A program made the position numbers and the translations under genes. Positions 14,687 to 21,383 of a DNA stretch of 23,436 bases are shown piece by piece. The notes under the pieces were generated by a model. It did no database searches. It saw only the letters and a program-made list of their open reading frames with translations, and was not told the DNA's origin. Within the stretch, counting starts at the first letter, position 1. The number at the start of each line of letters is the position of its first letter. Origin of the DNA: RGIG2041 sp045537695 (GTDB lineage Bacteria; Bacillota; Clostridia; UBA1381; UMGS1253); the NCBI GenBank assembly GCA_045537695.1, contig JAZSQB010000043.1:1-23436 (forward strand), given 5' to 3'.

Positions 14687-15721
14687 ATGAAGCGTTACGG
14701 CAACTTATATGATAAAGTAATCAGCCTCGACAACCTGCAACTTGCAGACAGCAAGGCGCGGAAAGGCAAGGCACGACAGCGCGGCGTTAAGATATTCGAC
14801 CGCGACCGGGAAGGCAACCTCCAACGGCTGCATGAGATTTTGAAGGCGGAAAAATTCGAGACTTCACAATATACCGTTTTTACAATCTACGAGCCAAAGG
14901 AGCGGCAAATTTACCGCCTTCCATATTTTCCCGACCGCATAGTCCACCATGCAATAATGAATGTATTGGAGCCGATATGGACGCGGATTTTTACATATAA
15001 TACATATAGTTGCATCAAGGGGCGCGGGATTGCCGCGTGTGCCGCACAAGTAGAGCGGATAATAAAGGAGTTTGAGGGGCGGCAACTGTACTGCCTTAAA
15101 ATCGACCTTAAAAAATATTATCCATCCATCGACAACGAAATTTTAAAGCAGATTGTACGGCGCAAGATTAAGGATGTTAGATTGTTAAAGTTAATTGATA
15201 ACATAATAGACAGCGAGCGCGGATTGCCTATTGGCAACTATTTGAGCCAGTATTTAAGCAATCTTTACCTCGCTTACTTCATGCACTTTTGCAACGAAAC
15301 TTTGAAAATCAAATGCACTGAATACGCCGACGACATAGTTTATTATGCAGACAATAAAAATGAACTACACCGCGTATTTAGTATAATAAAAGACTATTTA
15401 CAAGACAAATTGCACCTATCAATCAAACCAAATTACCAAATTTTCCCGATAGCGGAAAACAGGCAAGACAAGCACGGGCGGGCGTTGGATTATGTAGGGT
15501 TTAAGTTTTACCGACATCAAAAACTTATCCGCAAATCCATTAAGCAAAATTTTTGCCGCGCCGTTGCCCGGCTCAAAAAGCAAAACGCCACACCCGAAAC
15601 CATAAGGCGCAAGACCGCCTCGTGGTACGGCTGGGCGAAACATTCAAACAGTAATCATTTACTACAAAAATTATTCAACTATGATAAAGACATATTACAG
15701 CCAGCAGCCGCCGGAGTTTGA
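14687..15721 (+). CDS. DGR reverse transcriptase
   Basis: 344 aa, a typical length. Visible motifs: the N-terminal YGNLYDKVISLDNL; the first catalytic Asp in CLKIDLKKYYPSID (136-149, Asp140); the DGR-type GLPIGNYLSQ (179-188), which replaces the QGxxxSP of group II intron enzymes; the catalytic EYADD box (212-216); and DYVGFKFYRHQKLIRKS (268-284) near the thumb. The enzyme copies TR RNA into adenine-mutagenised cDNA that replaces the VR. It lies directly after TR and spacer. No Avd gene is recognised beside it, so the usual partner is missing or replaced. Confidence 0.95.
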   Translation: MKRYGNLYDKVISLDNLQLADSKARKGKARQRGVKIFDRDREGNLQRLHEILKAEKFETSQYTVFTIYEPKERQIYRLPYFPDRIVHHAIMNVLEPIWTRIFTYNTYSCIKGRGIAACAAQVERIIKEFEGRQLYCLKIDLKKYYPSIDNEILKQIVRRKIKDVRLLKLIDNIIDSERGLPIGNYLSQYLSNLYLAYFMHFCNETLKIKCTEYADDIVYYADNKNELHRVFSIIKDYLQDKLHLSIKPNYQIFPIAENRQDKHGRALDYVGFKFYRHQKLIRKSIKQNFCRAVARLKKQNATPETIRRKTASWYGWAKHSNSNHLLQKLFNYDKDILQPAAAGV

Positions 15722-16058
15722 GCGCGGCAAACAGTGCGCAATAATCCGGCTTGACATCAACGAAGAGCCAGCCGTCGCCGCCACTGATGAAACGGAAGGC
15801 GGCCCGCAATGGTCGGCGTATGAGTTCAGACGCTACGAACCGATAACGCAAAATATTTTTATCGAGCATATCTTTACGCTCCTGTTTGGCAACGACTACG
15901 AAAACAAGTTGATTAACGAGTACAACGCCGCAAAAATGGGATTGTACCCCGACGGCGAGATGGAGCAAAAAATAACGCGATACCGCGCCTTCTTGCAGGA
16001 GCGGGCGGAGCGTAAGGCGGAGATTGAAAGAATTTGCAACGAAAACAGTATCAAATGA
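15681..16058 (+). CDS. Hypothetical protein overlapping the reverse transcriptase gene
   Basis: 125 aa. The first 41 bases overlap the end of the reverse transcriptase gene in another frame. The N-terminus (YYSQQPPEFERGKQCAIIRL) and AYEFRRYEPIT segment look like a compact domain seen beside adhesin genes in Bacteroidales phages, as far as can be judged by eye. The C-terminal half (about 80-125) is a charged helix (ITRYRAFLQERAERKAEIERI). It is too acidic and lacks the four-helix pattern expected for Avd, although a divergent accessory protein cannot be excluded. It overlaps the next gene as ATGA. Confidence 0.5.
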   Translation: MIKTYYSQQPPEFERGKQCAIIRLDINEEPAVAATDETEGGPQWSAYEFRRYEPITQNIFIEHIFTLLFGNDYENKLINEYNAAKMGLYPDGEMEQKITRYRAFLQERAERKAEIERICNENSIK

Positions 16059-16378
16059 AATCATTTGCAGACCTTATCCAAGAAGGCACAGTCAAAGACG
16101 TTGCCGCAAGTTCTTACAGTTGCAAGCGTGTACCCATCGACGACATCGCGGGCAAAAACATTGTAATACTCAACATTGTTGAGAACATCAAGACGGAGAA
16201 GGGCGAAGGGCGCACGTTGGTACACTTCAAGAACGAGGAAACAGGCGAGGGCAAATTCTTTACAAACGCAAAGATATTAAAGGAGCAACTCTCCCAAATC
16301 CCCGTCAACTGTTACCCCATCACCGCCACGGTCGTAAAGTGGCGCGACGGTAACAAAACGCTGTATAAACTGGTGTAA
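16055..16378 (+). CDS. Putative OB-fold, single-stranded nucleic-acid-binding-like protein
   Basis: The start at 16055 is chosen for the ATGA overlap with the preceding stop, giving 107 aa. The sequence reads as an OB-fold: strand 1 around SYSCKRVPIDDIAGKNIVILNIVENIKT, strand 2 LVHFKNEETGEGKFFTNA (a basic/aromatic ligand-type surface), a helix AKILKEQLSQI, then PITATVVKWRDGNKTLYKLV as the final strands. Single-stranded-DNA-binding proteins of Bacteroidales mobile elements have this size and style. It lies two genes after the DGR reverse transcriptase and could bind cDNA or viral ssDNA. The fold is inferred from pattern, without a homologue. Confidence 0.5.
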   Translation: MKSFADLIQEGTVKDVAASSYSCKRVPIDDIAGKNIVILNIVENIKTEKGEGRTLVHFKNEETGEGKFFTNAKILKEQLSQIPVNCYPITATVVKWRDGNKTLYKLV

Positions 16379-16406
16379 TTTGCTGATTAGTTATACTATT
16401 TGTTTG

Positions 16407-16438
16407 ATAGGTGGTACAAATTGCCACCTATTTTTTTT
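16407..16438 (+). terminator. Intrinsic terminator of the plus-strand late operon
   Basis: A perfect 8-bp stem ATAGGTGG/CCACCTAT (16407-16414 and 16424-16431) with a 9-nt loop is followed by an unbroken T-run to 16438. It lies 29 bases after the last gene of the operon and its T-run overlaps the -33 element of the next promoter. Confidence 0.85.
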
Positions 16439-16466
16439 GTTTATATGAAATTAGTTTGTATATTTG
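16436..16466 (+). promoter_or_regulatory. Bacteroidota-type promoter for the 70-aa gene
   Basis: TTTG (16436-16439), 19 bp, then TATATTTG (16459-16466) repeats exactly the geometry and -7 sequence of the promoter at 183-213. A start near 16473 would leave a leader of about 25 bases before the ATG at 16498. Confidence 0.8.
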
Positions 16467-16497
16467 TGGCGTAATAAATCAGCAAATTTTCATAAAA

Positions 16498-16710
16498 ATG
16501 ATAACATATAAAAATATAACATTTGCATTTAAAGACCATCGGCAGCTAAAAAGACACTTATTATATATGTTCGCCCGGCGGATGGGTCTTAAATACGCGG
16601 CCCGCAGAAATTATACAATTAAAAGGATATGGAAAATTATTGGCTCTGAAATAGAAACGATATGGGACGCATATAATGGTTTCGAGTGGGCTCTCGAATA
16701 TCATAAATAA
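16498..16710 (+). CDS. Stand-alone small basic protein (moron-like unit)
   Basis: 70 aa starting at the ATG at 16498, 32 bases after the -7 box. An upstream ATG in frame (16411) precedes the promoter and is rejected. The protein is basic and aromatic (HLLYMFARRMGLKYAARRNYTIKRIWKIIG), ending FEWALEYHK, with no known motif. It is more A+T-rich than the late genes, has its own promoter and is bounded by two terminators. That is the usual form of a phage moron expressed independently of the lytic programme. Host modulation or immunity is possible; nothing in the sequence proves it. Confidence 0.65.
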   Translation: MITYKNITFAFKDHRQLKRHLLYMFARRMGLKYAARRNYTIKRIWKIIGSEIETIWDAYNGFEWALEYHK

Positions 16711-16724
16711 GAAACTATTAATCA

Positions 16725-16757
16725 AACGCCCCGGCGGAAAACTCCGACCGGGGCGTT
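16725..16757. terminator. Bidirectional hairpin terminator between converging arms
   Basis: A 10-bp perfect stem AACGCCCCGG (16725-16734)/CCGGGGCGTT (16748-16757) with an inner CGGA/TCCG extension lies between the 70-aa gene (plus) and the PAPS-reductase-like gene (minus). A/T-rich sequence flanks it on both sides. Its position at the only convergent junction suits termination from either direction. Confidence 0.75.
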
Positions 16758-16790
16758 ATCGTGTCAAAACAAATTGAAAGGAGCTATTAA

Positions 16791-17621
16791 TTATATATCT
16801 AAATCAGTATTAAAAAAATCCTCCAAATATTTCTTTGCACTTTTTCTCTCAAATAATAGAGGGTTTTTAAAATCATCTAAATATTGCTGCGTCGTTTTGT
16901 AAAATATCCTATATATAAACAACTCGTAGCAATCAGCGAACATTTCTCGCGGGTGTGTTGTACACCACACATTAAGCGCACGAAGGGTAGCTCGTAGAAA
17001 TGCTAAATTATTTTTATAATCATTTACACCTCTATTATATTGAAGCGGACATCCTAAGCAACCAAGGCGGCGCGAATAATCCACATTACCATCCTTATTG
17101 TAATAGCGCGGCGCGAGCCTAATGTTGCGCATTTGGATAAAGTTTTTAACATCATCAAGTGTCCAATTGAAGATTGGCGCAAAAACTTTTACTCTCTCTC
17201 TCTCTGAATAAGCGCGGCAAAACTCAAAGGTCGTGTATCTTTTAGCCCTTGCCGGGCTCTCGTCTGCCCGCACACCCCAAACCGCTGTATTTAAAATTTT
17301 ATACTCTTTCAATTTCTGACAGCAGAAACGAAAGCGGAAGGACGGAAGTCCGTGTCGTTTTATTAACTCAAAAAAAGTTGTTTTTGGTTGCCGTATCTCT
17401 ACGCAATTCTCGCGGCAGTGCGCAATCGTGCCGGGCGGGTCGATTGTGGTATTCTTGTATATTGCGCGGTAATTGATGCCGGACATTTTAGCAAGTTCTA
17501 AAATTACGTCGCTATCCTTTCCGCCGCTGTACGCAATCTCGACCGGCTCATTATAGATATCGGCTTGTTTTTCGGCAATTTTCAAAATACGAATTGCGTC
17601 GTTAATTTTTTTATCATCCAT
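16791..17621 (-). CDS. PAPS reductase-family PP-loop protein
   Basis: 276 aa from the ATG at 17621, seven bases after the methyltransferase stop (a GTG at 17642 is the other candidate). The PP-loop SGGKDS (32-37) binds ATP and marks the adenine nucleotide alpha-hydrolase/PAPS reductase superfamily. A CC pair (100-101), WGVRADESPAR (115-125), an FNWTLDDV helix start (151-158) and a GCLGCP pair (Cys188, Cys191) give the four cysteines often seen in iron-sulfur-containing members such as CysH- or DndC-like proteins. No Dnd partners are present, so complete phosphorothioation is not supported. Pairing with a DNA methyltransferase hints at nucleic-acid or nucleotide modification; sulfur assimilation is the alternative. 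Confidence 0.75.
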   Translation of the reverse strand: MDDKKINDAIRILKIAEKQADIYNEPVEIAYSGGKDSDVILELAKMSGINYRAIYKNTTIDPPGTIAHCRENCVEIRQPKTTFFELIKRHGLPSFRFRFCCQKLKEYKILNTAVWGVRADESPARAKRYTTFEFCRAYSERERVKVFAPIFNWTLDDVKNFIQMRNIRLAPRYYNKDGNVDYSRRLGCLGCPLQYNRGVNDYKNNLAFLRATLRALNVWCTTHPREMFADCYELFIYRIFYKTTQQYLDDFKNPLLFERKSAKKYLEDFFNTDLDI

Positions 17622-17628
17622 AATTTTA

Positions 17629-18498
17629 TTAACTTTCAACACTTTCTATTGCTTTAAATATTCGATACGCCACCTGCGGCACAATCGCGTTGCCGTATGC
17701 CTTTATTGTTTCGCGTCTCCATTTTGGAAAGCTGATGCCGTCCAGTCCGGCGGGAAGCCCATCATCTCCTCGACAAATAGCGGGTTGAGTAGTCGGGAAG
17801 TCCCGCCAGTCTTTTCCACCCAGCGGTTCAAGTCGTCTCCGTAGCCGTTGCCGCTTCATCCATCGTTTGCCAGGCTCGCCGTTGGCGTAGGCAGCAACCC
17901 CGACACCGCTAAATCCTGCAGCATTAATTGCCGCTTCGTGCCGCTCTTGCGGTATGTCCGCCGCCTGTCCTTTATTATCTCGCCTTTGTGCTCTCCGTCC
18001 GCCGCATTCGGAGTGGGCAACAATCCACAGACGCTCGCGCCTGTGCGGGGCTCCAACGGCACAAGCCGGAATAATAACTGGCTGCACTTCGTACCCTGTA
18101 TTTTCCAAATCGGCACACACCTGCTGAAAGACCATCCCGTCTGCAATATTAAGAAGTCCAGGAACGTTTTCCGCCACAATCCAACGCGGTGAAATTTCGT
18201 TAATTGCTCTAAGCATCGCCGGCCATAAAAAACGCTCGTCTCCTTCGCCGCGTCGGGCTCCGGCATAGGAAAAAGGCTGGCAGGGGAAGCCGCCTGTAAT
18301 GATGTCGATTTTGCCATAATATTCGCTAAAATCGTGGTTAATAATGTTTTCTATCTGTGTAGCTTCGGGGAAGTGGTATTTCAAGACCTTGCGGCAAAAT
18401 TCGTTGACTTCGCAGTTGAATACGTTTTGCCATCCACACCAAGCGGCGGCAAGGTCGAAGCCACCGATACCCAAAAACAAGCTGCCGTGTGTTAGCAT
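17629..18498 (-). CDS. DNA (cytosine-5) methyltransferase
   Basis: 289 aa from the ATG at 18498 (MLTHGSLF). An upstream TTG start at 18573 would add 25 basic residues outside the family core and is not used. All main m5C motifs are in order: I SLFLGIGGFDLA (6-17, cofactor binding), IV GGFPCQPFS (69-77, catalytic Cys73), VI AENV (109-112), VIII PHRRERLWIV (151-160) and X KAYGNAIVPQ (266-275). The target-recognition region between VIII and X is short (about 100 residues, Arg/Gly-rich), so the recognised site cannot be read from it. No cognate endonuclease is present: a solitary phage methyltransferase, likely protecting viral DNA against restriction. Confidence 0.9.
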   Translation of the reverse strand: MLTHGSLFLGIGGFDLAAAWCGWQNVFNCEVNEFCRKVLKYHFPEATQIENIINHDFSEYYGKIDIITGGFPCQPFSYAGARRGEGDERFLWPAMLRAINEISPRWIVAENVPGLLNIADGMVFQQVCADLENTGYEVQPVIIPACAVGAPHRRERLWIVAHSECGGRRAQRRDNKGQAADIPQERHEAAINAAGFSGVGVAAYANGEPGKRWMKRQRLRRRLEPLGGKDWRDFPTTQPAICRGDDGLPAGLDGISFPKWRRETIKAYGNAIVPQVAYRIFKAIESVES

Positions 18499-18579
18499 AT
18501 TCTTTTTTTTAAAATGGCTGCGGCGGCGTGGATGTACACCGGGCCAAGTTCGCAGCCATAAGTTAAACTTCAAAAAACT

Positions 18580-18819
18580 TTAAATATTGATGTTAAAATG
18601 TTTTGCAATCGCGGCGGCTGCCTTCATCATGTTGCCCTGCTTGATAGCGTCTACCGCTGCTCTCGCGTCTAATATTTTTTGTACACGGTCAATTTCAGCA
18701 TCAACAAGACCCTCTAAGCGTTTGCTCTCGATAAGGTCGTTTGTTTTCCGCGTCTTAAAGTACACGCGCTGCGCCTGTCTCATTGCTACGACAAGGTCGT
18801 AAAATTCGCGTGGTTTCAT
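18580..18819 (-). CDS. Small charged helical protein
   Basis: 79 aa from the ATG at 18819, which overlaps the preceding small gene's stop as TGATG (a GTG three bases earlier is possible). Predicted all-helical, with KTRKTNDLIESKRLEGLVDAEIDRVQKIL in the middle and an Ala-rich amphipathic C-terminus. Small genes of this look are frequent in early regions of Bacteroidales phages, but no function is known to me. Translationally coupled within the minus-strand operon. Confidence 0.55.
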   Translation of the reverse strand: MKPREFYDLVVAMRQAQRVYFKTRKTNDLIESKRLEGLVDAEIDRVQKILDARAAVDAIKQGNMMKAAAAIAKHFNINI

Positions 18820-18935
18820 CACTTAGCCTCCCAAAACACGATACAATCAAGCAGATAAAGACCTGCACAAATTGACAATACGAGCGCACAAGCGAAGATA
18901 AGCAGCGCAAATGCTATGTTATTATCTTTTTTCAT
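18819..18935 (-). CDS. 38-aa single-pass membrane microprotein
   Basis: A short ORF linked on both sides by overlapping codons: its ATG overlaps the stop of the 168-aa gene (ATGA) and its TGA overlaps the next ATG (TGATG). It starts MKKDNN and is then a hydrophobic segment of about 24 residues with three cysteines, ending DCIVFWEAK. The double overlap and clean membrane topology argue it is real despite its length. Function unknown; a superinfection or host-membrane effector is one possibility. Confidence 0.55.
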   Translation of the reverse strand: MKKDNNIAFALLIFACALVLSICAGLYLLDCIVFWEAK

Positions 18936-19438
18936 TTTTCCAAAATTTTTATTAGTTTATCAATGTTGCTTGCTATTTGACGCAGGATTTTAATGGCATC
19001 CGCATTAATATTATTAGAGGATTGCGGCGGCGGTGTGTCGTCGCCGGGGGTGTCGTCAGTGGTGTTAGGTGTGTCGTCGTCTATCGACGTACACACGCCA
19101 ATATCAACATTTTGCATTTGAAAATCTTTTCTTGCTGCATTGTCGATTACTGCACCTGTCATGTTTTTTATCAGTGTCAAATATTCGTCTTTGCTTAGGA
19201 TTTTTGCATGTTGTGCGTAATAATCCATTTTGCAGCTCATTATTCTATCGTAATAGTCCTTTACGATGAATTTGTCCTCGTCGTCCTGTTTGGTAACGCC
19301 TCTTACTACATCGTACACCGCGCGAAAATTATCTGCAACAAGTTCTACTCTAAAATCTTGGTGCGGTGATGTAGAGATAATATTAGCGATATGTTTCAAG
19401 TTAGCAACCAATACGCCGAGCAAAAATGATTGTTTCAT
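18932..19438 (-). CDS. Hypothetical early protein, 168 aa
   Basis: Unknown family. Residues 1-110 are mixed and mostly helical (DFRVELVADNFRAVYDVVRGV, KDEYLTLIKNMTGAVIDNAAR). Residues 118-140 form a Thr/Asp/Pro-rich linker with three DDTP-type units (DDDTPNTTDDTPGDDTPPP). The C-terminal 25 residues (INADAIKILRQIASNIDKLIKILEK) form an amphipathic helix suited to oligomerisation. It starts four bases after the stop of the 315-aa membrane protein and overlaps the microprotein. A modular linker-helix layout only; no function assigned. Confidence 0.5.
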   Translation of the reverse strand: MKQSFLLGVLVANLKHIANIISTSPHQDFRVELVADNFRAVYDVVRGVTKQDDEDKFIVKDYYDRIMSCKMDYYAQHAKILSKDEYLTLIKNMTGAVIDNAARKDFQMQNVDIGVCTSIDDDTPNTTDDTPGDDTPPPQSSNNINADAIKILRQIASNIDKLIKILEK

Positions 19439-19442
19439 TATG

Positions 19443-20387
19443 TTATTTTACGTTGTCGGTGATTAATTTTAAAATTGCTGTTTTGTCATTTTCTACGCCG
19501 GCGGCGATGGCGGCGCGGGTGATGCAGTCGCGCCCGCCTTGATACAGGCGTTTGCCTGTTGTTTCCTCGAACTCCGCGAAGGCGGCGGCGAGTGCCGTTG
19601 TTGTGTCCGGGCTCTCGGTCGGTGGGGTAGGCGAGGCGGCTGTTGATTGCGGCGGCGCGTTGGTCGTCAGTGTGCTAATCTTCAAATATCCCCACAGTCC
19701 GACCACACCCGCAAACACGGCGGCAACGGCAATTTTTGTTAGCAATACGCGGCGGCGACGACGGCGGGCGAGGGTTTGTTCGCTCGTCTTAATTGCGCCC
19801 TGTTTTGCCACTATCCCACGGAGGCGGCTCTCGATTTGGTTAAGTTTAAAGATATTGCCGGCGGCGGCATACTTCGCCGCGTCGCGGTGTATCTGCATCA
19901 AGTTTTCCAAGGTCTGCGCCTTGTTGGTCGCTCCGATGGCGCGGCGGAGTAGCGTCTCAACCTTCCGCGCCACGCCTTCCACTTCCGGCGGGCAGCTGGT
20001 AGAGAATGGCGGCAAATTTACCTTTCCCGCGCCGATGAGCTCCCGTTCTGCATCCGTTGCAAATCCGTTGACGATCCGTTGTTCGTCCGTTGTCGTTCCG
20101 ATTGTAGCCCGTTGTAGTGCCGTTTCTCTATCGTTGTCGCTCCGTTGCAACGCCGTTATAAATCCGTTGCAATACCGATTAATTGCCGTTATATTGTCGA
20201 ACGTAACGAGCCTTTCCCTATCGTAAATAACAACAGTTTGCGAAGGGTCGCCGATGGGGTGGAGGCGGGGTACGTCTTCCCCGCTCTCCTTCCCTATCTC
20301 ATAGACGTTGCCGTCGTCCGGGTCAATAGCGAGATGGATGTTGTTTTGCTCTGCTATGTACAGCAATGCTTTAAGTAATGCTTCCAT
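19443..20387 (-). CDS. Membrane protein containing an 11-residue repeat encoded by an 11-bp array
   Basis: Taken from the ATG at 20387 (MEALLKALL), 11 bases after the upstream stop, giving 314 aa; an ATG at 20408 would overlap the upstream gene. The N-terminal part (to about 60) is globular. Residues about 63-118 show an 11-residue periodicity (ITALQRSDNDR, ETALQRATIGT, TTDEQRIVNGF, ATDAERELIGA). A helical region follows, then a very basic stretch (RRRRRR near 210), a transmembrane segment (about 215-235), a Pro/Thr/Ser linker and a small C-terminal helical domain. The reading frame of the repeat is dictated by DNA units of 11 bp (see the repeat feature). Unknown function. Confidence 0.55.
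   Translation of the reverse strand: MEALLKALLYIAEQNNIHLAIDPDDGNVYEIGKESGEDVPRLHPIGDPSQTVVIYDRERLVTFDNITAINRYCNGFITALQRSDNDRETALQRATIGTTTDEQRIVNGFATDAERELIGAGKVNLPPFSTSCPPEVEGVARKVETLLRRAIGATNKAQTLENLMQIHRDAAKYAAAGNIFKLNQIESRLRGIVAKQGAIKTSEQTLARRRRRRVLLTKIAVAAVFAGVVGLWGYLKISTLTTNAPPQSTAASPTPPTESPDTTTALAAAFAEFEETTGKRLYQGGRDCITRAAIAAGVENDKTAILKLITDNVK
20032..20190. repeat. Fifteen-unit 11-bp iteron-like array inside a coding sequence
   Basis: Starting at 20032, a five-base core recurs every 11 bases without one slip to 20190 (20032, 20043, 20054 and so on to 20186). Eleven cores are CCGTT, three are CCGAT and one is TCGTT. Most CCGTT units continue with G, giving a consensus near ATCCGTTG. On the coding strand this is CAACGG read in all three frames in turn (Gln-Arg, Asn-Gly, Ala/Thr-Thr), so the order is set at DNA level. 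One unit per helical turn would put all sites on one face of the DNA, as for iterons bound by an initiator or partition protein. Confidence 0.85.
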
Positions 20388-20398
20388 GATATTGTGTT

Positions 20399-20587
20399 TT
20401 AATTGCATTCCTCAACGCGCACAATGTGCGCATACTCCAACGTTTCACGATGCACCCACTGCTCGTCGGACTTGTTAGCGGCGTAGTAGTCGCAATGTTC
20501 CAGCATCCAACTAATGCAGGGCATTAAATGTTCGTCCTCGAACATTATCCGACCGTCAACCATCACAACAAATTTTCTTTTGTCCAT
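20399..20587 (-). CDS. Small hypothetical protein, 62 aa
   Basis: Not recognised. A short acidic/aromatic protein: an initial strand pair (KFVVMVDGRIMFEDEHL), then a helix with cysteine and histidine residues (CISWMLEHCDYY) and an acidic end. No membrane segment. It sits between two membrane protein genes of the minus-strand operon and starts two bases after the upstream stop. Likely a real small early gene from spacing and composition. Confidence 0.45.
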   Translation of the reverse strand: MDKRKFVVMVDGRIMFEDEHLMPCISWMLEHCDYYAANKSDEQWVHRETLEYAHIVRVEECN

Positions 20588-20588
20588 T

Positions 20589-20783
20589 TTATGTTCCTGT
20601 CGTTAATATAGTTAAACATTGTATTATCATATTAGCGTAATACATTAAATCTGTTGTTAACGTACCACTCAATAAACCTTTGATTACTACGCAATAACCT
20701 ATTATTAAAATAATCGTGTTTATCGCTTTTATCACCAACGCCAAAGGCGTATTATTGCGGTTATTTCGTCCCATTTTAGCCAT
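20589..20783 (-). CDS. Small two-helix membrane protein
   Basis: 64 aa from the ATG at 20783 (MAKMGRNN). The longer frame to 20816 starts with a Cys-rich peptide read inside the upstream gene and is less likely. The protein has two hydrophobic segments (about 15-37 and 42-60) separated by a short Thr/Asp loop. Its 5' end overlaps the upstream membrane protein gene by 52 bases. Function unknown; the small size and topology suit a host-membrane effector or a holin-like protein in the early region. Confidence 0.45.
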   Translation of the reverse strand: MAKMGRNNRNNTPLALVIKAINTIILIIGYCVVIKGLLSGTLTTDLMYYANMIIQCLTILTTGT

Positions 20784-21139
20784 AATATTAAAGCAACTAA
20801 TACAAAGGCAATCCACTTTAAAGCCGTACCCAAAAACCGCTCAAAAACCACCTTCACGGCGTAAACAACCAGCCGCCACAGTTCGCGAAGGATGTAGAAC
20901 GCGGCGCGGAATATCCACGCGACAAGCAACGCGACTGCATCCGCCGCGATGGTTAAGACCGTCAACAGACCGACCAGCACGACAAACAAATTTTGTTGCC
21001 ACGCCTTGCCTTCCACGTCGATACTATACAGGCAGCGTGTCAAGAACCACGCGCCAAACGCCACAGGGCGGGCGAAAAACAGCCTAAATTTAGGCGTTTC
21101 GCCTTCGGGGATATAGTTTATTATTTCACGCTCTTTCAT
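20732..21139 (-). CDS. Membrane protein, 135 aa
   Basis: A polar N-terminus (MKEREIINYIPEGETPKFRLFFARPV) precedes at least three hydrophobic segments (about 46-63, 66-83 and 108-121), the last followed by LKWDEITAIIRLWRW. Two further amphipathic aromatic stretches may lie at the membrane surface. No homologue recognised. The start overlaps the upstream gene by 14 bases. It belongs to the early operon between two small genes, where membrane proteins often alter host envelope physiology; this is inference. Confidence 0.55.
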   Translation of the reverse strand: MKEREIINYIPEGETPKFRLFFARPVAFGAWFLTRCLYSIDVEGKAWQQNLFVVLVGLLTVLTIAADAVALLVAWIFRAAFYILRELWRLVVYAVKVVFERFLGTALKWIAFVLVALILWLKWDEITAIIRLWRW

Positions 21140-21383
21140 CGTCTAATTGCTTTAATTTGTTAGTCTCTGTATCGTTAAATTTCATTGCGCCGCCAAAAAT
21201 CTTCCTTCCTTCTATGTGGGTGTAAATTTCCGCGCCGCCTGTTAAATATATCTTTTCGCGCTCCTTCGGCACAAATCGCATCAAATCAGCCGCGCTGTAT
21301 ATTCCCGACGGCTTTATAAATTTTTGATAAGCCGCCTTGTTGTACTGTGCCTTGTTGATGTCGTCGGACAAATCGCCAGCCAT
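21126..21383 (-). CDS. Small hypothetical protein, 85 aa
   Basis: Taken from the ATG at 21383 (MAGDLSDD); a GTG at 21428 would add 15 residues. Not recognised. Helical N-terminus, then ADLMRFVPKEREKIYLTGGAEIYTHIEGRKIFGG, which reads as two beta strands around a Gly-rich turn, and an acidic end. A 7-bp inverted repeat CACAGGC (21385-21391)/GCCTGTG (21417-21423) lies immediately before the chosen start, so the leader could fold over the ribosome site. The gene follows the terminator at 21509-21544; no good promoter was found for it in between. Confidence 0.45.
   Translation of the reverse strand: MAGDLSDDINKAQYNKAAYQKFIKPSGIYSAADLMRFVPKEREKIYLTGGAEIYTHIEGRKIFGGAMKFNDTETNKLKQLDDERA

Noticed and set aside
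15681..16058. Avd accessory protein of the DGR
   Set aside because: Length is similar, but the charge and helix pattern do not match the basic four-helix Avd; left as hypothetical.
16791..17621. Phosphorothioation (Dnd) system
   Set aside because: Only a DndC-like PP-loop protein is present; DndA, B, D and E homologues are absent.
19552..20226. 224-aa plus-strand ORF opposite the 11-bp array
   Set aside because: It is antisense to a gene that fits the operon. Its Ser/Val/Ala-rich composition follows from the complementary repeats and it has no promoter or start context.
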